Source: Paucibacter sp963740455
Lineage (GTDB): Bacteria; Pseudomonadota; Gammaproteobacteria; Burkholderiales; Burkholderiaceae_C
DNA length: 64,000 nucleotides
Direction: 5' to 3'
Assembly: GCA_963740455.1 (NCBI GenBank)
Contig: CAVUEF010000015.1
Span: 124,001-188,000, forward strand
Shown here: positions 1 through 7,169 of the stretch, in pieces
Position numbering within the stretch: the stretch's first letter is position 1
How the letters are laid out: every line of letters starts with the position of its first letter
Translations under genes and position numbers: made by a program
The notes under the pieces: generated by a model
The model's database searches: none
The model's input: only the letters and a program-made list of their open reading frames with translations
What the model was told of the DNA's origin: nothing

Positions 1-2218
1 TTCTCTTGCTGCTCTTGGCCGACGCTTTGCGCGCCGCTTTCACCGGATGCAAAGGGCTTTGCTTGCCGGGTGATCGACGCGCTGTGGCGCTTTTGCGAGC
101 GGTCTTGGCGGCACGGCTCGCGCGCTGCACCTCGGCCAACTCCTGCACGGCGGTGCCGGGCGGCTCGCCAGCCTTGTCACGCTGCGCGCGCGCGATGAGG
201 CGGCTCTCGTCGCCTTCGCGCAGCATGCGAAAGTCGATCTTGCGGCCATCCAGATCGACCCGACTGACTTGCACCCGAACCCGCGCACCCAGCGCGTAGC
301 GAATGCCGGTGCGCTCGCCGCGGAGTTCCTGGCGGGTCTCGTCATAACGGAAATACTCGCCACCCAATTCGGTGATGTGAACCAGCCCTTCCACGTACAA
401 GTCATCGAGCAGCACAAACACGCCAAAGCTCGTCACGGCCCTCACCGTACCCGAATACTCCTCGCCCAAATGCTCACGCATATAGCGGCACTTGAGCCAG
501 GCCTCGACGTCGCGCGAGGCTTCGTCGGCGCGGCGCTCGTTGGCGCTGCAATGGGCGCCGACGGACTCCCAGCGCTCCAACTCGGTGATGGCGGGAGGCG
601 CCTCCAAGCCGGCAGGGTGGCGCGCGGCAGTGACCTCGTCACCTCGCCCGGACAACAGGTGGTAGCGCTTGCCTGGTTGCAGCAAAGCCTTGATGACTCG
701 GTGCACCAACAGGTCGGGATAACGCCGGATCGGACTCGTGAAATGGGTGTAGGCCGGATACGCGAGGCCGAAGTGGCCCGCATTGCTGGCGGTATAGACG
801 GCTTGCTGCATGGACCGCAGCAGCATGGTGTGAATCTGCTGCGCGTCGGGCCGGTCCTTGGTGGCTTGCGCCACGGCCTGGTATTCGCCAGGGGTCGGAT
901 CGTCGCTGATGCCAAGACCCACGCCCATCGTACGCAAGTAGGCTTGCAGCACGCCGCGCTTTTCAGGCGTCGGGCCTTCGTGCACGCGGTAGAGCGACGG
1001 GTGCTTGCGCCCGGCAATGAAGTCTGCCGCACAGACGTTGGCTGCCAGCATGGCCTCCTCGATCACGCGGTGCGCGTCGTTGCGCGTGCGCGGCACGATC
1101 TTCACGATGCGGCCACTGTCGTCGCAGATGATTTGCGTCTCGGTGGTTTCGAAATCCACCGCGCCGCGCCGCGCCCGCTCGGTCAGCAGCGCGCGGTACA
1201 CCTCATGCAGATGCAGCAGGTGCGGGACCAGCGCTTCGCGCTTGGCCGCCTCGGGCCCGCGCGTATTGCTCAGAATTGCCGCGACCTCGTTGTAGGTGAA
1301 GCGCGCATGCGAGCAGATGATGGCCGGAAAAAACTGATAGGCGTGCACATCGCCGTGTTCGTTGACCAGCATGTCGCAGACCATGCTCAGGCGGTCTTCA
1401 TTCGGGATGAGCGAACACAGCCCGTTGGACAATTTTTCGGGCAGCATCGGGATCACGCGGCGCGGAAAATAGACCGAGGTGGCGCGCTCGAACGCATCCT
1501 CATCGACCGGCTCGCCCGGCTTCACGTAGTGGCTCACGTCGGCAATCGCCACCAACAAGCGCCATCCCGTGAAGGCGGTCTTGCCGCGCCCGAGATTGAC
1601 CGGCTCGCAGTACACCGCGTCGTCGAAGTCGCGCGCGTCTTCACCATCGATGGTGACCAGCGGCACGTCGGTCAGGTCGATGCGGTTGCGCTTGTCCACG
1701 GCGCGCAAACGGTCCGGCAACTTGGCAGTCTGGGCCAGCGTCTCGGGGCTGAAGCAATGCGGCACCTCGTACTTGCGCACCGCAATCTCGATCTCCATGC
1801 CGGGGTCATCGATTTCACCCAGCACCTCCAGAATGCGCCCGACCGGCTGCGCATACAGCGACGGCGACTCGGTCAGTTCCACCGACACCACCTGGCCCGC
1901 GCTTGCCGTGGCGATGGCATGTTTGGGAATCATGATGTCTTGCCCGAAGCGCTTGTCTTCGGGCGCCACCAGCCACATGCCGTTCTCGTGCAACAAGCGC
2001 CCGATGATGGGCGACTTGCGGCGTTCGACGATTTCGAGCACGCGTCCCTCCGGGCGGCCGCGCTTGTCGTAGCGGATCACGCGCACCTTCAGGCGATCAC
2101 GGTGCATGACCGCATGCATCTCCTGGGCGGACAAATAGATGTCGGGCTGACCATCGTCGGGTATCAAGAAGCCATGGCCATCGCGATGGCCTTGCACGAC
2201 ACCTTCGACCTCACTCAT
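1..2218 (-). CDS. rnr: RNase R (3'-5' exoribonuclease), C-terminus cut by window edge
   Basis: Processive 3'-5' exoribonuclease of the RNB family, which degrades structured RNA. The frame is open from the ATG at 2218 through position 1, giving about 739 residues in the window. Visible features are the cold-shock-like segment (GHRDGHGFLIPDDG), the RNB signature TIDGEDARDFDDAVY, the SPIRRYPDLLVHR motif, a C-terminal S1 domain (about residues 615-695) and a Lys/Arg/Ala-rich tail running off the edge. Known betaproteobacterial RNase R proteins carry roughly 70 further N-terminal residues forming a winged-helix domain. Here the frame upstream of 2218 has no ATG before it runs into the tRNA gene, so that domain appears to be missing. 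A TTG directly upstream would add only one residue. Identity is sure; the start is the best available. Confidence 0.93.
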   Translation of the reverse strand, partial: MSEVEGVVQGHRDGHGFLIPDDGQPDIYLSAQEMHAVMHRDRLKVRVIRYDKRGRPEGRVLEIVERRKSPIIGRLLHENGMWLVAPEDKRFGQDIMIPKHAIATASAGQVVSVELTESPSLYAQPVGRILEVLGEIDDPGMEIEIAVRKYEVPHCFSPETLAQTAKLPDRLRAVDKRNRIDLTDVPLVTIDGEDARDFDDAVYCEPVNLGRGKTAFTGWRLLVAIADVSHYVKPGEPVDEDAFERATSVYFPRRVIPMLPEKLSNGLCSLIPNEDRLSMVCDMLVNEHGDVHAYQFFPAIICSHARFTYNEVAAILSNTRGPEAAKREALVPHLLHLHEVYRALLTERARRGAVDFETTETQIICDDSGRIVKIVPRTRNDAHRVIEEAMLAANVCAADFIAGRKHPSLYRVHEGPTPEKRGVLQAYLRTMGVGLGISDDPTPGEYQAVAQATKDRPDAQQIHTMLLRSMQQAVYTASNAGHFGLAYPAYTHFTSPIRRYPDLLVHRVIKALLQPGKRYHLLSGRGDEVTAARHPAGLEAPPAITELERWESVGAHCSANERRADEASRDVEAWLKCRYMREHLGEEYSGTVRAVTSFGVFVLLDDLYVEGLVHITELGGEYFRYDETRQELRGERTGIRYALGARVRVQVSRVDLDGRKIDFRMLREGDESRLIARAQRDKAGEPPGTAVQELAEVQRASRAAKTARKSATARRSPGKQSPLHPVKAARKASAKSSKR

Positions 2219-2244
2219 CAATGCGGCCCCGAGTGCCGGGCTGC

Positions 2245-2274
2245 TTGTGTTCGTTTTTGCTTTGATAGTAGAAT
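2245..2274 (+). promoter_or_regulatory. Candidate sigma70 promoter of tRNA-Leu
   Basis: TTGTGT (2245-2250) and TAGAAT (2269-2274) are separated by 18 bases and lie 17 bases before the mature tRNA 5' end. Placement fits a stable-RNA promoter. It sits in the leader of the divergent rnr gene. It was read by eye only. Confidence 0.4.
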
Positions 2275-2291
2275 CTCGCTTTTCCTGAAAT

Positions 2292-2376
<85 letters not shown>

Positions 2377-2400
2377 CATTTTAGGTAAGACAACTGTTCT

Positions 2401-2438
2401 AAAATCCCTGTAAGTCGTTGATTTACAGGGATTTTTTA
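2401..2438 (+). terminator. Rho-independent terminator after tRNA-Leu
   Basis: Perfectly paired arms aatccctgtaa and ttacagggatt enclose a short loop and are followed by a run of T. It ends tRNA-Leu transcription. The A-run on the 5' side means the hairpin could also work on the minus strand. Confidence 0.8.
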
Positions 2439-2460
2439 TTTCCAGCTTGTAGACCTTGAA

Positions 2461-2530
2461 TGACAATTTGGGGACGTTTTGGGGACGGTACGAAGATCAT
2501 CGGTTCGAGTCCTCGAAAGAGACCCAAAAC
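2461..2530. other. Integration scar: direct repeat and T-arm-like fragment
   Basis: Two ttggggacg words occur 11 bases apart (about 2468-2488). A piece resembling a tRNA T-arm (cggttcgagtcct, 2501-2513) follows. The minus strand of this stretch can be read as a short peptide of the kind found at tyrosine-integrase C-termini (PQNVPKLSF), but no integrase gene is present. Together with the tRNA-Leu and the accessory genes that follow, this looks like the end of a former island. The integrase reading is inference. Confidence 0.4.
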
Positions 2531-2545
2531 ATAGTGCGCTGGTCA

Positions 2546-2779
2546 TCAATCGGTGTCATCTAATAGCTTGGCTGGATGCATACCCAACGCGATCGCCAAA
2601 CGTTCGATATTGTCTATCGACACATTTCGCTCTCCACGTTCAACAGAACCAACATAGGTTCGATGCAGGCCAGCTGCATCAGCCAGCGCTTCCTGCGACA
2701 GCCCTAGCAGTTCTCGGTTACGTCGTAAATTTTGCGCAAATCTGCGCCTCGCACTGAGTAGGCTAGCATGCTTTGTCAT
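2546..2779 (-). CDS. Small XRE-family regulator of the R-M controller (C-protein) type
   Basis: A 77-residue single-domain helix-turn-helix protein. The core is LGLSQEALADAAGLHRTYV followed by GSVERGERNVSIDNIERLA, which is the classic C-protein/XRE fold with HRTYVGSVERGERN in the recognition region. Size and sequence match the controller proteins that time expression of type II restriction-modification systems. The ATG at 2779 was chosen because it starts the conserved domain; a longer open frame upstream would translate operator DNA. Two C-box-like sites lie just upstream. No type II methylase or nuclease gene is adjacent, so it is an orphan. It could instead regulate the divergent AlpA-like gene. 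Confidence 0.8.
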   Translation of the reverse strand: MTKHASLLSARRRFAQNLRRNRELLGLSQEALADAAGLHRTYVGSVERGERNVSIDNIERLAIALGMHPAKLLDDTD

Positions 2780-2803
2780 GCATGCGATGCTCGCGAGAAT
2801 GTA

Positions 2804-2829
2804 GACTATAAGTCCACAGACTATAAGTA
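2804..2829. promoter_or_regulatory. Tandem C-box operator between the C-like regulator and the AlpA-like gene
   Basis: gactataagtc (2804-2814) matches the C-protein box GACT-N3-AGTC perfectly. gactataagta (2819-2829) is a second copy with one mismatch. Their centres are 15 bases apart, and on the minus strand they read as the acttatagtc-tgtg-gacttatagtc arrangement typical of controller operators. The pair lies 25 bases from the regulator start and 8 bases from the divergent start, so it can serve both genes. Binding by the adjacent regulator is inference. Confidence 0.7.
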
Positions 2830-2837
2830 GCATTCGA

Positions 2838-3221
2838 ATGACTACAAAGGCGACTGCGCCCACTGCGCCGCTGGCAGATCTCAATGAGTCCATCGGAAGC
2901 ATTGATGAAATGCAGTCTTCTGCACTGGACCGACTGGACATCGCAGAGTTGGCACGCCAGATTGCGGCCAGGCTTGCACCTGACACTCTGCTTGACGCAC
3001 GCGATGTCGCAGCCATGCTCAAGTGCCAGCCCCGCTACGTTGCAGAGCAAATGTCACGTGCCCCTGGATTTCCAAAAGCCATACGCATCGCTGGTCCTAA
3101 CGGGCGGCGCAGCAATCCGCGATGGCAAAGAAGCGACATCATGGAATGGATTGAAAGCCAAAAACTCCAGCCGAGGCAAGTTGGGGCAATGTCCCGAGTG
3201 CTGTTGAACGCGGCCGGATGA
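2838..3221 (+). CDS. AlpA-like helix-turn-helix protein
   Basis: A 127-residue protein. The N-terminal half has no recognised fold. The C-terminal half (about residues 50-110) is an AlpA/excisionase-type winged helix: LLDARDVAAMLKCQPRYV, then APGFPKAIRIAG, then PRWQRSDIMEWI. Such proteins regulate integrases or assist excision in prophages and integrative elements. It is divergent from the C-like regulator and shares the C-box region. Downstream it runs into the transposase fragment, so its original partners were probably lost. A regulatory role in a decayed island is inference. Confidence 0.7.
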   Translation: MTTKATAPTAPLADLNESIGSIDEMQSSALDRLDIAELARQIAARLAPDTLLDARDVAAMLKCQPRYVAEQMSRAPGFPKAIRIAGPNGRRSNPRWQRSDIMEWIESQKLQPRQVGAMSRVLLNAAG

Positions 3222-3240
3222 CGGCTCCTTGTTCGTGATA

Positions 3241-3427
3241 CTACGCGGCCTTTCGGTGAGCGTTGGTGGCGGCATTGGCCGGGGCTTTCAATACAGCTAA
3301 TAGGTCCTTCATTTCGCGGTGTCCGCGCAGCTTGCGGAAGCGCCCTTTGGAGTCGCTCAGTGCGGCAGCTGCCCAGCGCAGCGTCATCTGTCCGTCCTTC
3401 CATCGTTTGACGTTGCGCGTGATGGAC
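3241..3427 (-). mobile_element. C-terminal fragment of a transposase, fused to a histidine kinase
   Basis: The last roughly 61 residues of the kinase frame (TRNVKRWKDGQMTLRW, then SKGRFRKLRGHREMKDLL) do not belong to a kinase. They resemble the C-terminus of IS-encoded transposases in which NVKRW..G.M.LRW is followed by a F(R)xL(R/K)xHxxM segment; I tentatively place it with IS256-type elements. Only this tail remains. The junction lies directly after the kinase G2 box, near 3428. The family assignment is from memory of such tails and needs a search. Confidence 0.6.
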
Positions 3428-4671
3428 CATCCCAAGCCGCTACCGCTCTCGCTGCTGCCCGGCACCCTGAAGAAGCGCTCGCCCAGCCGGCGCCGCTCGG
3501 CCTCGGCCAGGCCTGGTCCGCTGTCTTGCACGCACAGCACGACGCACTGTGCCTGGCGCTGCAAGCCCACCTTCACGCGTGCGCCGGCCGGGCTGTAGCG
3601 CAGTGCGTTGTCGACCAGATTGCGCACCAGCACCACGGCCAAGGTTTCGTCACCGCGGACGGTGCAGGAAGGCTCAGCGTCGAACTCCAGCGTCTGGTGC
3701 TTGTCCACCAACCTGGGCGCCAATTCGGCCAGAACGCGTTGGGTCAGTGCGCGCAGATCGATGCCTTGCATCGTCGATCCGGCAACGGCTTCCAGCCTGG
3801 CCAGCGTCAGCATCTGTGCCACCAGGCGCGCGGCACGGTCACAGCCTTCCAGCATGCTTTGCAAGGCATGCTGTCGCAATCCGGCGTCGCTCTCAGCCAT
3901 CGCCACTTGCGCCTGCGCGCGGATCGCGGCAATCGGCGTGCGCAGCTCGTGCGCGGCATCGGCCGTGAAACGTCGCTCGGACTCCAACAGCGAGCCGATG
4001 CGTCCGAACAGGCCGTTCAGCGCTTCGATCATCGGCACCATTTCGGCACTCGCACCCTCAAGCTGGACCGGCGTCAAGGCCTGCGGCTGGCGCTCGGCGA
4101 GCTTGCGGCCGAGCCGGCGCAACGGCGCCACACTGCGCGCCACCGCCCACCACGCGGCAAGCGCCAGCAGCGGCAAGGCGATGGCGAAAGGCCAGAGCGT
4201 GCTGCGCAGCACCGCCCACAGGATGGCGTCGCGCGAGCTCATCTGTTCACCGACATACACCTGCACGTCTTGCTCTGCGCCGAACGCCGCAAAAACGCGC
4301 CATTGCTGGCCGGCGATGCGTACGGTCTCGAAGCCGGTCCTCACCGACTTTTCGGGGGCGATCATCGGCGCAAGCGGCGCGTTGATCGAGCGCTGCGCCA
4401 TGCGCCCTTCATGGAAGACCTGAAATGCCACCTTGGGCGCATAGCGGTGCAAGCTGGGAGCGTCGATTTCATGTTCGACATCGTCAACGCCACCGGTTTG
4501 TTGTACCACCAGCAGCGCGGCTGCCTGCGCCAGATGGCTGTCGAGCAGTTCGTCGAGCTCGTGGCGCGCGTCGAACCAGGTGATCGTGGCAATCAGGAGC
4601 CACACGCTCACTATCGCAGCGAATAGCAAAGCGAGCAGGCGCCACTGCAGAGAATGTGGCCGGCTTGTCAT
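3241..4671 (-). CDS. Sensor histidine kinase, 3' end replaced by transposase sequence
   Basis: QseC/PmrB-like sensor of 476 residues. It has an N-terminal membrane segment (about 10-32), a periplasmic domain, a second membrane segment (about 152-178), a HAMP-like linker, the phospho-acceptor His241 in FTADAAHELRTP, the N box LVRNLVDNALRY, the G1 box DSGPGL and the G2 box SGSGLG at about 409-414. Right after G2 the normal final helix and strand are missing, replaced by about 61 residues of transposase origin. The ATG overlaps the regulator stop codon by 4 bases, so the two genes are co-translated. Loss of the last piece of the ATP-binding domain may weaken activity. Its signal is unknown; the operon suggests a redox or oxygen-related cue. 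Confidence 0.85.
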   Translation of the reverse strand: MTSRPHSLQWRLLALLFAAIVSVWLLIATITWFDARHELDELLDSHLAQAAALLVVQQTGGVDDVEHEIDAPSLHRYAPKVAFQVFHEGRMAQRSINAPLAPMIAPEKSVRTGFETVRIAGQQWRVFAAFGAEQDVQVYVGEQMSSRDAILWAVLRSTLWPFAIALPLLALAAWWAVARSVAPLRRLGRKLAERQPQALTPVQLEGASAEMVPMIEALNGLFGRIGSLLESERRFTADAAHELRTPIAAIRAQAQVAMAESDAGLRQHALQSMLEGCDRAARLVAQMLTLARLEAVAGSTMQGIDLRALTQRVLAELAPRLVDKHQTLEFDAEPSCTVRGDETLAVVLVRNLVDNALRYSPAGARVKVGLQRQAQCVVLCVQDSGPGLAEAERRRLGERFFRVPGSSESGSGLGWSITRNVKRWKDGQMTLRWAAAALSDSKGRFRKLRGHREMKDLLAVLKAPANAATNAHRKAA

Positions 4672-5339
4672 GGCCTTGACGGCGTTCGCTGCAGCATATA
4701 GCCGACCCCGCGCACGGTCTGTATCAGCGTGGGTCCGAGCTTGCGGCGCAAATGATGGATATGCACCTCCACCGCATTGCTCTCGACCTCCTGACCCCAG
4801 CTGTAGAGACGCTGCTCAAGCTGTTCGCGCGAGAGTACGCGGTCCGCGTTGAGCATCAACGCATGCAGCAGATCGAATTCGCGCGCCGGCAGGACAACCG
4901 GCTTGCCGGCCTGCTGTACCGAACGCGAGGCCGGGTCGAGCTTGATGTCCTGTGCCGTCAGGCATTCCTGCGGCTGACCGTGGGCGCGGCGCACCAGTGC
5001 GCGCAGCCTTGCGGCGAGCTCATGCAGATCCACCGGCTTGAGCACGTAATCATCGGCACCGATGTCAAGACCGCGGATGCGGTCTGGCACCGCATCGCGT
5101 GCGGTCAGCACCAACACGGGCAGCGTGATCCCCGCATGTCGAATGGCCGCCAGCACGTCCATGCCATCCTTCAGCGGCAACCCGAGATCAAGCACCGCCG
5201 CCGCATAGGGTTGGGCGCGCAATTCAAGCTCGGCGGCCGCACCGTCGCGCACCCAGTCGACCTCGAAGCCGAGCTGGCGCAGCCCGGCCCGCAGGCCATC
5301 GCCGAGCAAGGCGTCGTCTTCAGCAAGGAGTACGCGCAT
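4668..5339 (-). CDS. OmpR-family response regulator (QseB/PmrA-like)
   Basis: A 223-residue two-domain regulator. The receiver domain has the acidic pair EDD near residue 7, the phospho-acceptor Asp51 in AVLDLGLP, the switch Thr in LVLTARD and the conserved Lys in YVLKP. The winged-helix output domain spans about residues 125-220, with VEVHIHHLRRKLG and VRGVGYML. It partners the kinase encoded 4 bases into its end. Its start is 27 bases beyond the stop of the cytochrome b gene, so it is probably the fourth gene of the SHP-cytochrome operon and may regulate that operon. Confidence 0.93.
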   Translation of the reverse strand: MRVLLAEDDALLGDGLRAGLRQLGFEVDWVRDGAAAELELRAQPYAAAVLDLGLPLKDGMDVLAAIRHAGITLPVLVLTARDAVPDRIRGLDIGADDYVLKPVDLHELAARLRALVRRAHGQPQECLTAQDIKLDPASRSVQQAGKPVVLPAREFDLLHALMLNADRVLSREQLEQRLYSWGQEVESNAVEVHIHHLRRKLGPTLIQTVRGVGYMLQRTPSRP

Positions 5340-5366
5340 GGCGTGGATTATCCGGCGCCGCCCTGT

Positions 5367-6113
5367 TCAATCGTGATCCTGGTCATGGTCGTTCCCACTG
5401 GTCAAGACAGCCGCGCCCCCGGCGCTATCAGCCGACGTAGGCGCGCTCTGCCACTGCTGCCACCAAAAACCCAGCACGCCCACCACCATCAACACAGCCA
5501 GCGTGCGCCAGGCGCTGCGGATGGCGTCCTGCGGGGGTCCGGACTTGCGCCCAGTCACCATGGAGCGCACCAGGTTCTCGCGATGCAGCCAACTGCTCAG
5601 AAGCACCGCCGCCACGTGTACGCCGACAAGAAGCAGCATGCCGTTGGCCACCCCATCGTGCGAACCCTCGATCCAGCGGATGCCGATCTCGTTGTAGCTG
5701 GCCCATCCGGTCGCGGTCAGCACAAGCGTCAGCGCCAACAGTGCCAGGATGGCCAGCGCGCCCGCCGGATTGTGGCCGACATGGTGCTCGGGTTGACGAT
5801 TCAGGATCGACGCCAGATAACGCTTCACCGCGCCAGGCCCGCGCACAAAGCTGGCAAAGCGGGCGTGACGTGTACCGATCAAGCCCCAGACCAGACGGAA
5901 CACGACCAGCCCCGCCATCGTGTAGCCCAGGCTCACGTGCACCAAGCGCAGGCGTTCGCTCTCGGCGCTCAGCCAGGCGCCCGCAAAGCTGAGCACCATC
6001 AACCAATGAAAGACACGCACTGGCGCGTCCCAGACCAGAATGCTGCGGCCGGCAGAACTCGTCGCCGAAGCGTCTTGCGCGTCTTCAGCGCGGGATGCGG
6101 ACATTGTGTTCAC
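5367..6113 (-). CDS. Membrane cytochrome b (b561/hydrogenase-type)
   Basis: Integral di-haem cytochrome b of 248 residues, placed to pass quinol electrons to periplasmic cytochromes. WDAPVRVFHWLMVLSF gives the first haem helix. Three further hydrophobic helices follow, with His residues in LVHVSLGY, LLLVGVHVAAV and SWLHREN. A glycine-rich tail ends in alternating His/Asp (DHDQDHD). The start overlaps the 3' end of the dihaem cytochrome gene by 29 bases; a second Met three codons in (6104) is equally possible. In known SHP operons a b-type cytochrome of this kind accompanies the c-type partners, as it does here. Confidence 0.88.
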   Translation of the reverse strand: MNTMSASRAEDAQDASATSSAGRSILVWDAPVRVFHWLMVLSFAGAWLSAESERLRLVHVSLGYTMAGLVVFRLVWGLIGTRHARFASFVRGPGAVKRYLASILNRQPEHHVGHNPAGALAILALLALTLVLTATGWASYNEIGIRWIEGSHDGVANGMLLLVGVHVAAVLLSSWLHRENLVRSMVTGRKSGPPQDAIRSAWRTLAVLMVVGVLGFWWQQWQSAPTSADSAGGAAVLTSGNDHDQDHD

Positions 6114-6576
6114 TGAAATCTCCTTGTTCGGCCTGGGTATGGCAGGCAGCGCAATTCGAGGCGCTCTTCACCGCGGCCAGGCGCCATGTCTTGGCGGCGA
6201 CCTCGCCATGCTGTCGGGCAAACCAGCCGGTGCGGCTGATGCGATCCTCGGGTGGCGAGCTCGGGTCGCGACGCACGCTTCTTGACGTACCGGCGTGCGC
6301 CTTGAGCCAGTCGCTCAGCTCCTTGGTCGTGGCAGCATCCAGCGAGGCATCGGTGCCGAAGTGCTGTGGCAGCCTGGTCATCAAGCGTTGCCAGGACGCA
6401 GCCGGCAGCAGCCCGGGTGGATAGGCGATATGGCAGGCAGCGCACTCCTGTTTGTACTTGGGCAGCAGCGCGACGCGTTGCATACCGTCTTCGTCCGCAT
6501 GCGCCAGCGACGTGAGTGCCAGCGCGGCAAACAGGGCGAACAGCACCGGTCTGCGATTGAGATTCAGGTTTGACAT
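6085..6576 (-). CDS. Dihaem cytochrome c (DHC)
   Basis: Periplasmic cytochrome of 163 residues with a signal peptide (residues 1-27, cleavage near AHA-DED) and two haem motifs, both CAACH (residues 45-49 and 142-146). Size, spacing and the neighbouring SHP and cytochrome b genes match the DHC family, which donates electrons to the SHP oxygen-binding cytochrome. The gene is 42 bases downstream of the SHP gene and overlaps the cytochrome b gene. The start follows a moderate A-rich leader. Confidence 0.88.
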   Translation of the reverse strand: MSNLNLNRRPVLFALFAALALTSLAHADEDGMQRVALLPKYKQECAACHIAYPPGLLPAASWQRLMTRLPQHFGTDASLDAATTKELSDWLKAHAGTSRSVRRDPSSPPEDRISRTGWFARQHGEVAAKTWRLAAVKSASNCAACHTQAEQGDFSEHNVRIPR

Positions 6577-6618
6577 GGTGTCTTTGGATCAGTTTTGGAA
6601 ATTTCGGGCGGGTGGGTT

Positions 6619-7038
6619 TCAGGGCTTGAGCGTCAGCAGCCAAGCCAGCATGTCGGCCTTCTCGTTGGCGCTGCATGGCCGGCCCACGACGTCGTTGCAA
6701 TTGCGGCGGAACCACTTCTCGACCTTGGCGGTGTCGGTGAAGCGTTCCGGGTTGAACGCCGGCGCAAACGCGCGGATGGTCTTGCCGGTTGCCGCATGCT
6801 TGCCGGCTTGCGTCGGCACCGCGCCGTGACAGCTGGAGCAACTCCACTCATGGCCGTGGCGGTTCGTGAAAAACTGCTGCCCCCGCTCCGTGGCAGCGGG
6901 CACACCGGCCTGCGCCGCAAAGCCTGCCAACAATTGCTCCGCACTGGTCGCGTGAGCGTTAGGGGCCCCTATCGCGCTGGCCAAGCCCAGGGCGGCAATG
7001 AAATGAAATGAGCTTGCGAAACAGGACGCTGGTTTCAT
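6619..7038 (-). CDS. SHP-type monohaem cytochrome c (DUF1924 family)
   Basis: A 139-residue cytochrome with a signal peptide ending near residue 30 and one haem motif CSSCH (67-71). The segment RRNCNDVVGRPC (111-122) holds Asn113 or Asn115 and two Cys. In the characterised SHP proteins an Asn in this region is the displaceable sixth haem ligand and the Cys pair forms a disulfide. The family binds O2 and NO transiently. The start at 7038 is preferred over an upstream GTG/ATG because gaggaga sits just before it. First gene of the operon SHP-DHC-cytochrome b-regulator-kinase. Function in vivo is not settled. Confidence 0.88.
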   Translation of the reverse strand: MKPASCFASSFHFIAALGLASAIGAPNAHATSAEQLLAGFAAQAGVPAATERGQQFFTNRHGHEWSCSSCHGAVPTQAGKHAATGKTIRAFAPAFNPERFTDTAKVEKWFRRNCNDVVGRPCSANEKADMLAWLLTLKP

Positions 7039-7169
7039 GATTTCTCCTCTGGAAACCATGATGCAGGTCGATTCTTAGGATTTTCTTATGCCACGCCAGC
7101 CATTCATCAAGCGGCGTTAAGCTGAGGTGGGTAGCATAGGCGTCCGAAACATTGCGCAGTTGCCAATAC

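Noticed and set aside
2461..2530. An integrase gene fragment on the minus strand
   Set aside because: Only a few residues resemble an integrase tail, too little to call a gene; kept as an integration scar.
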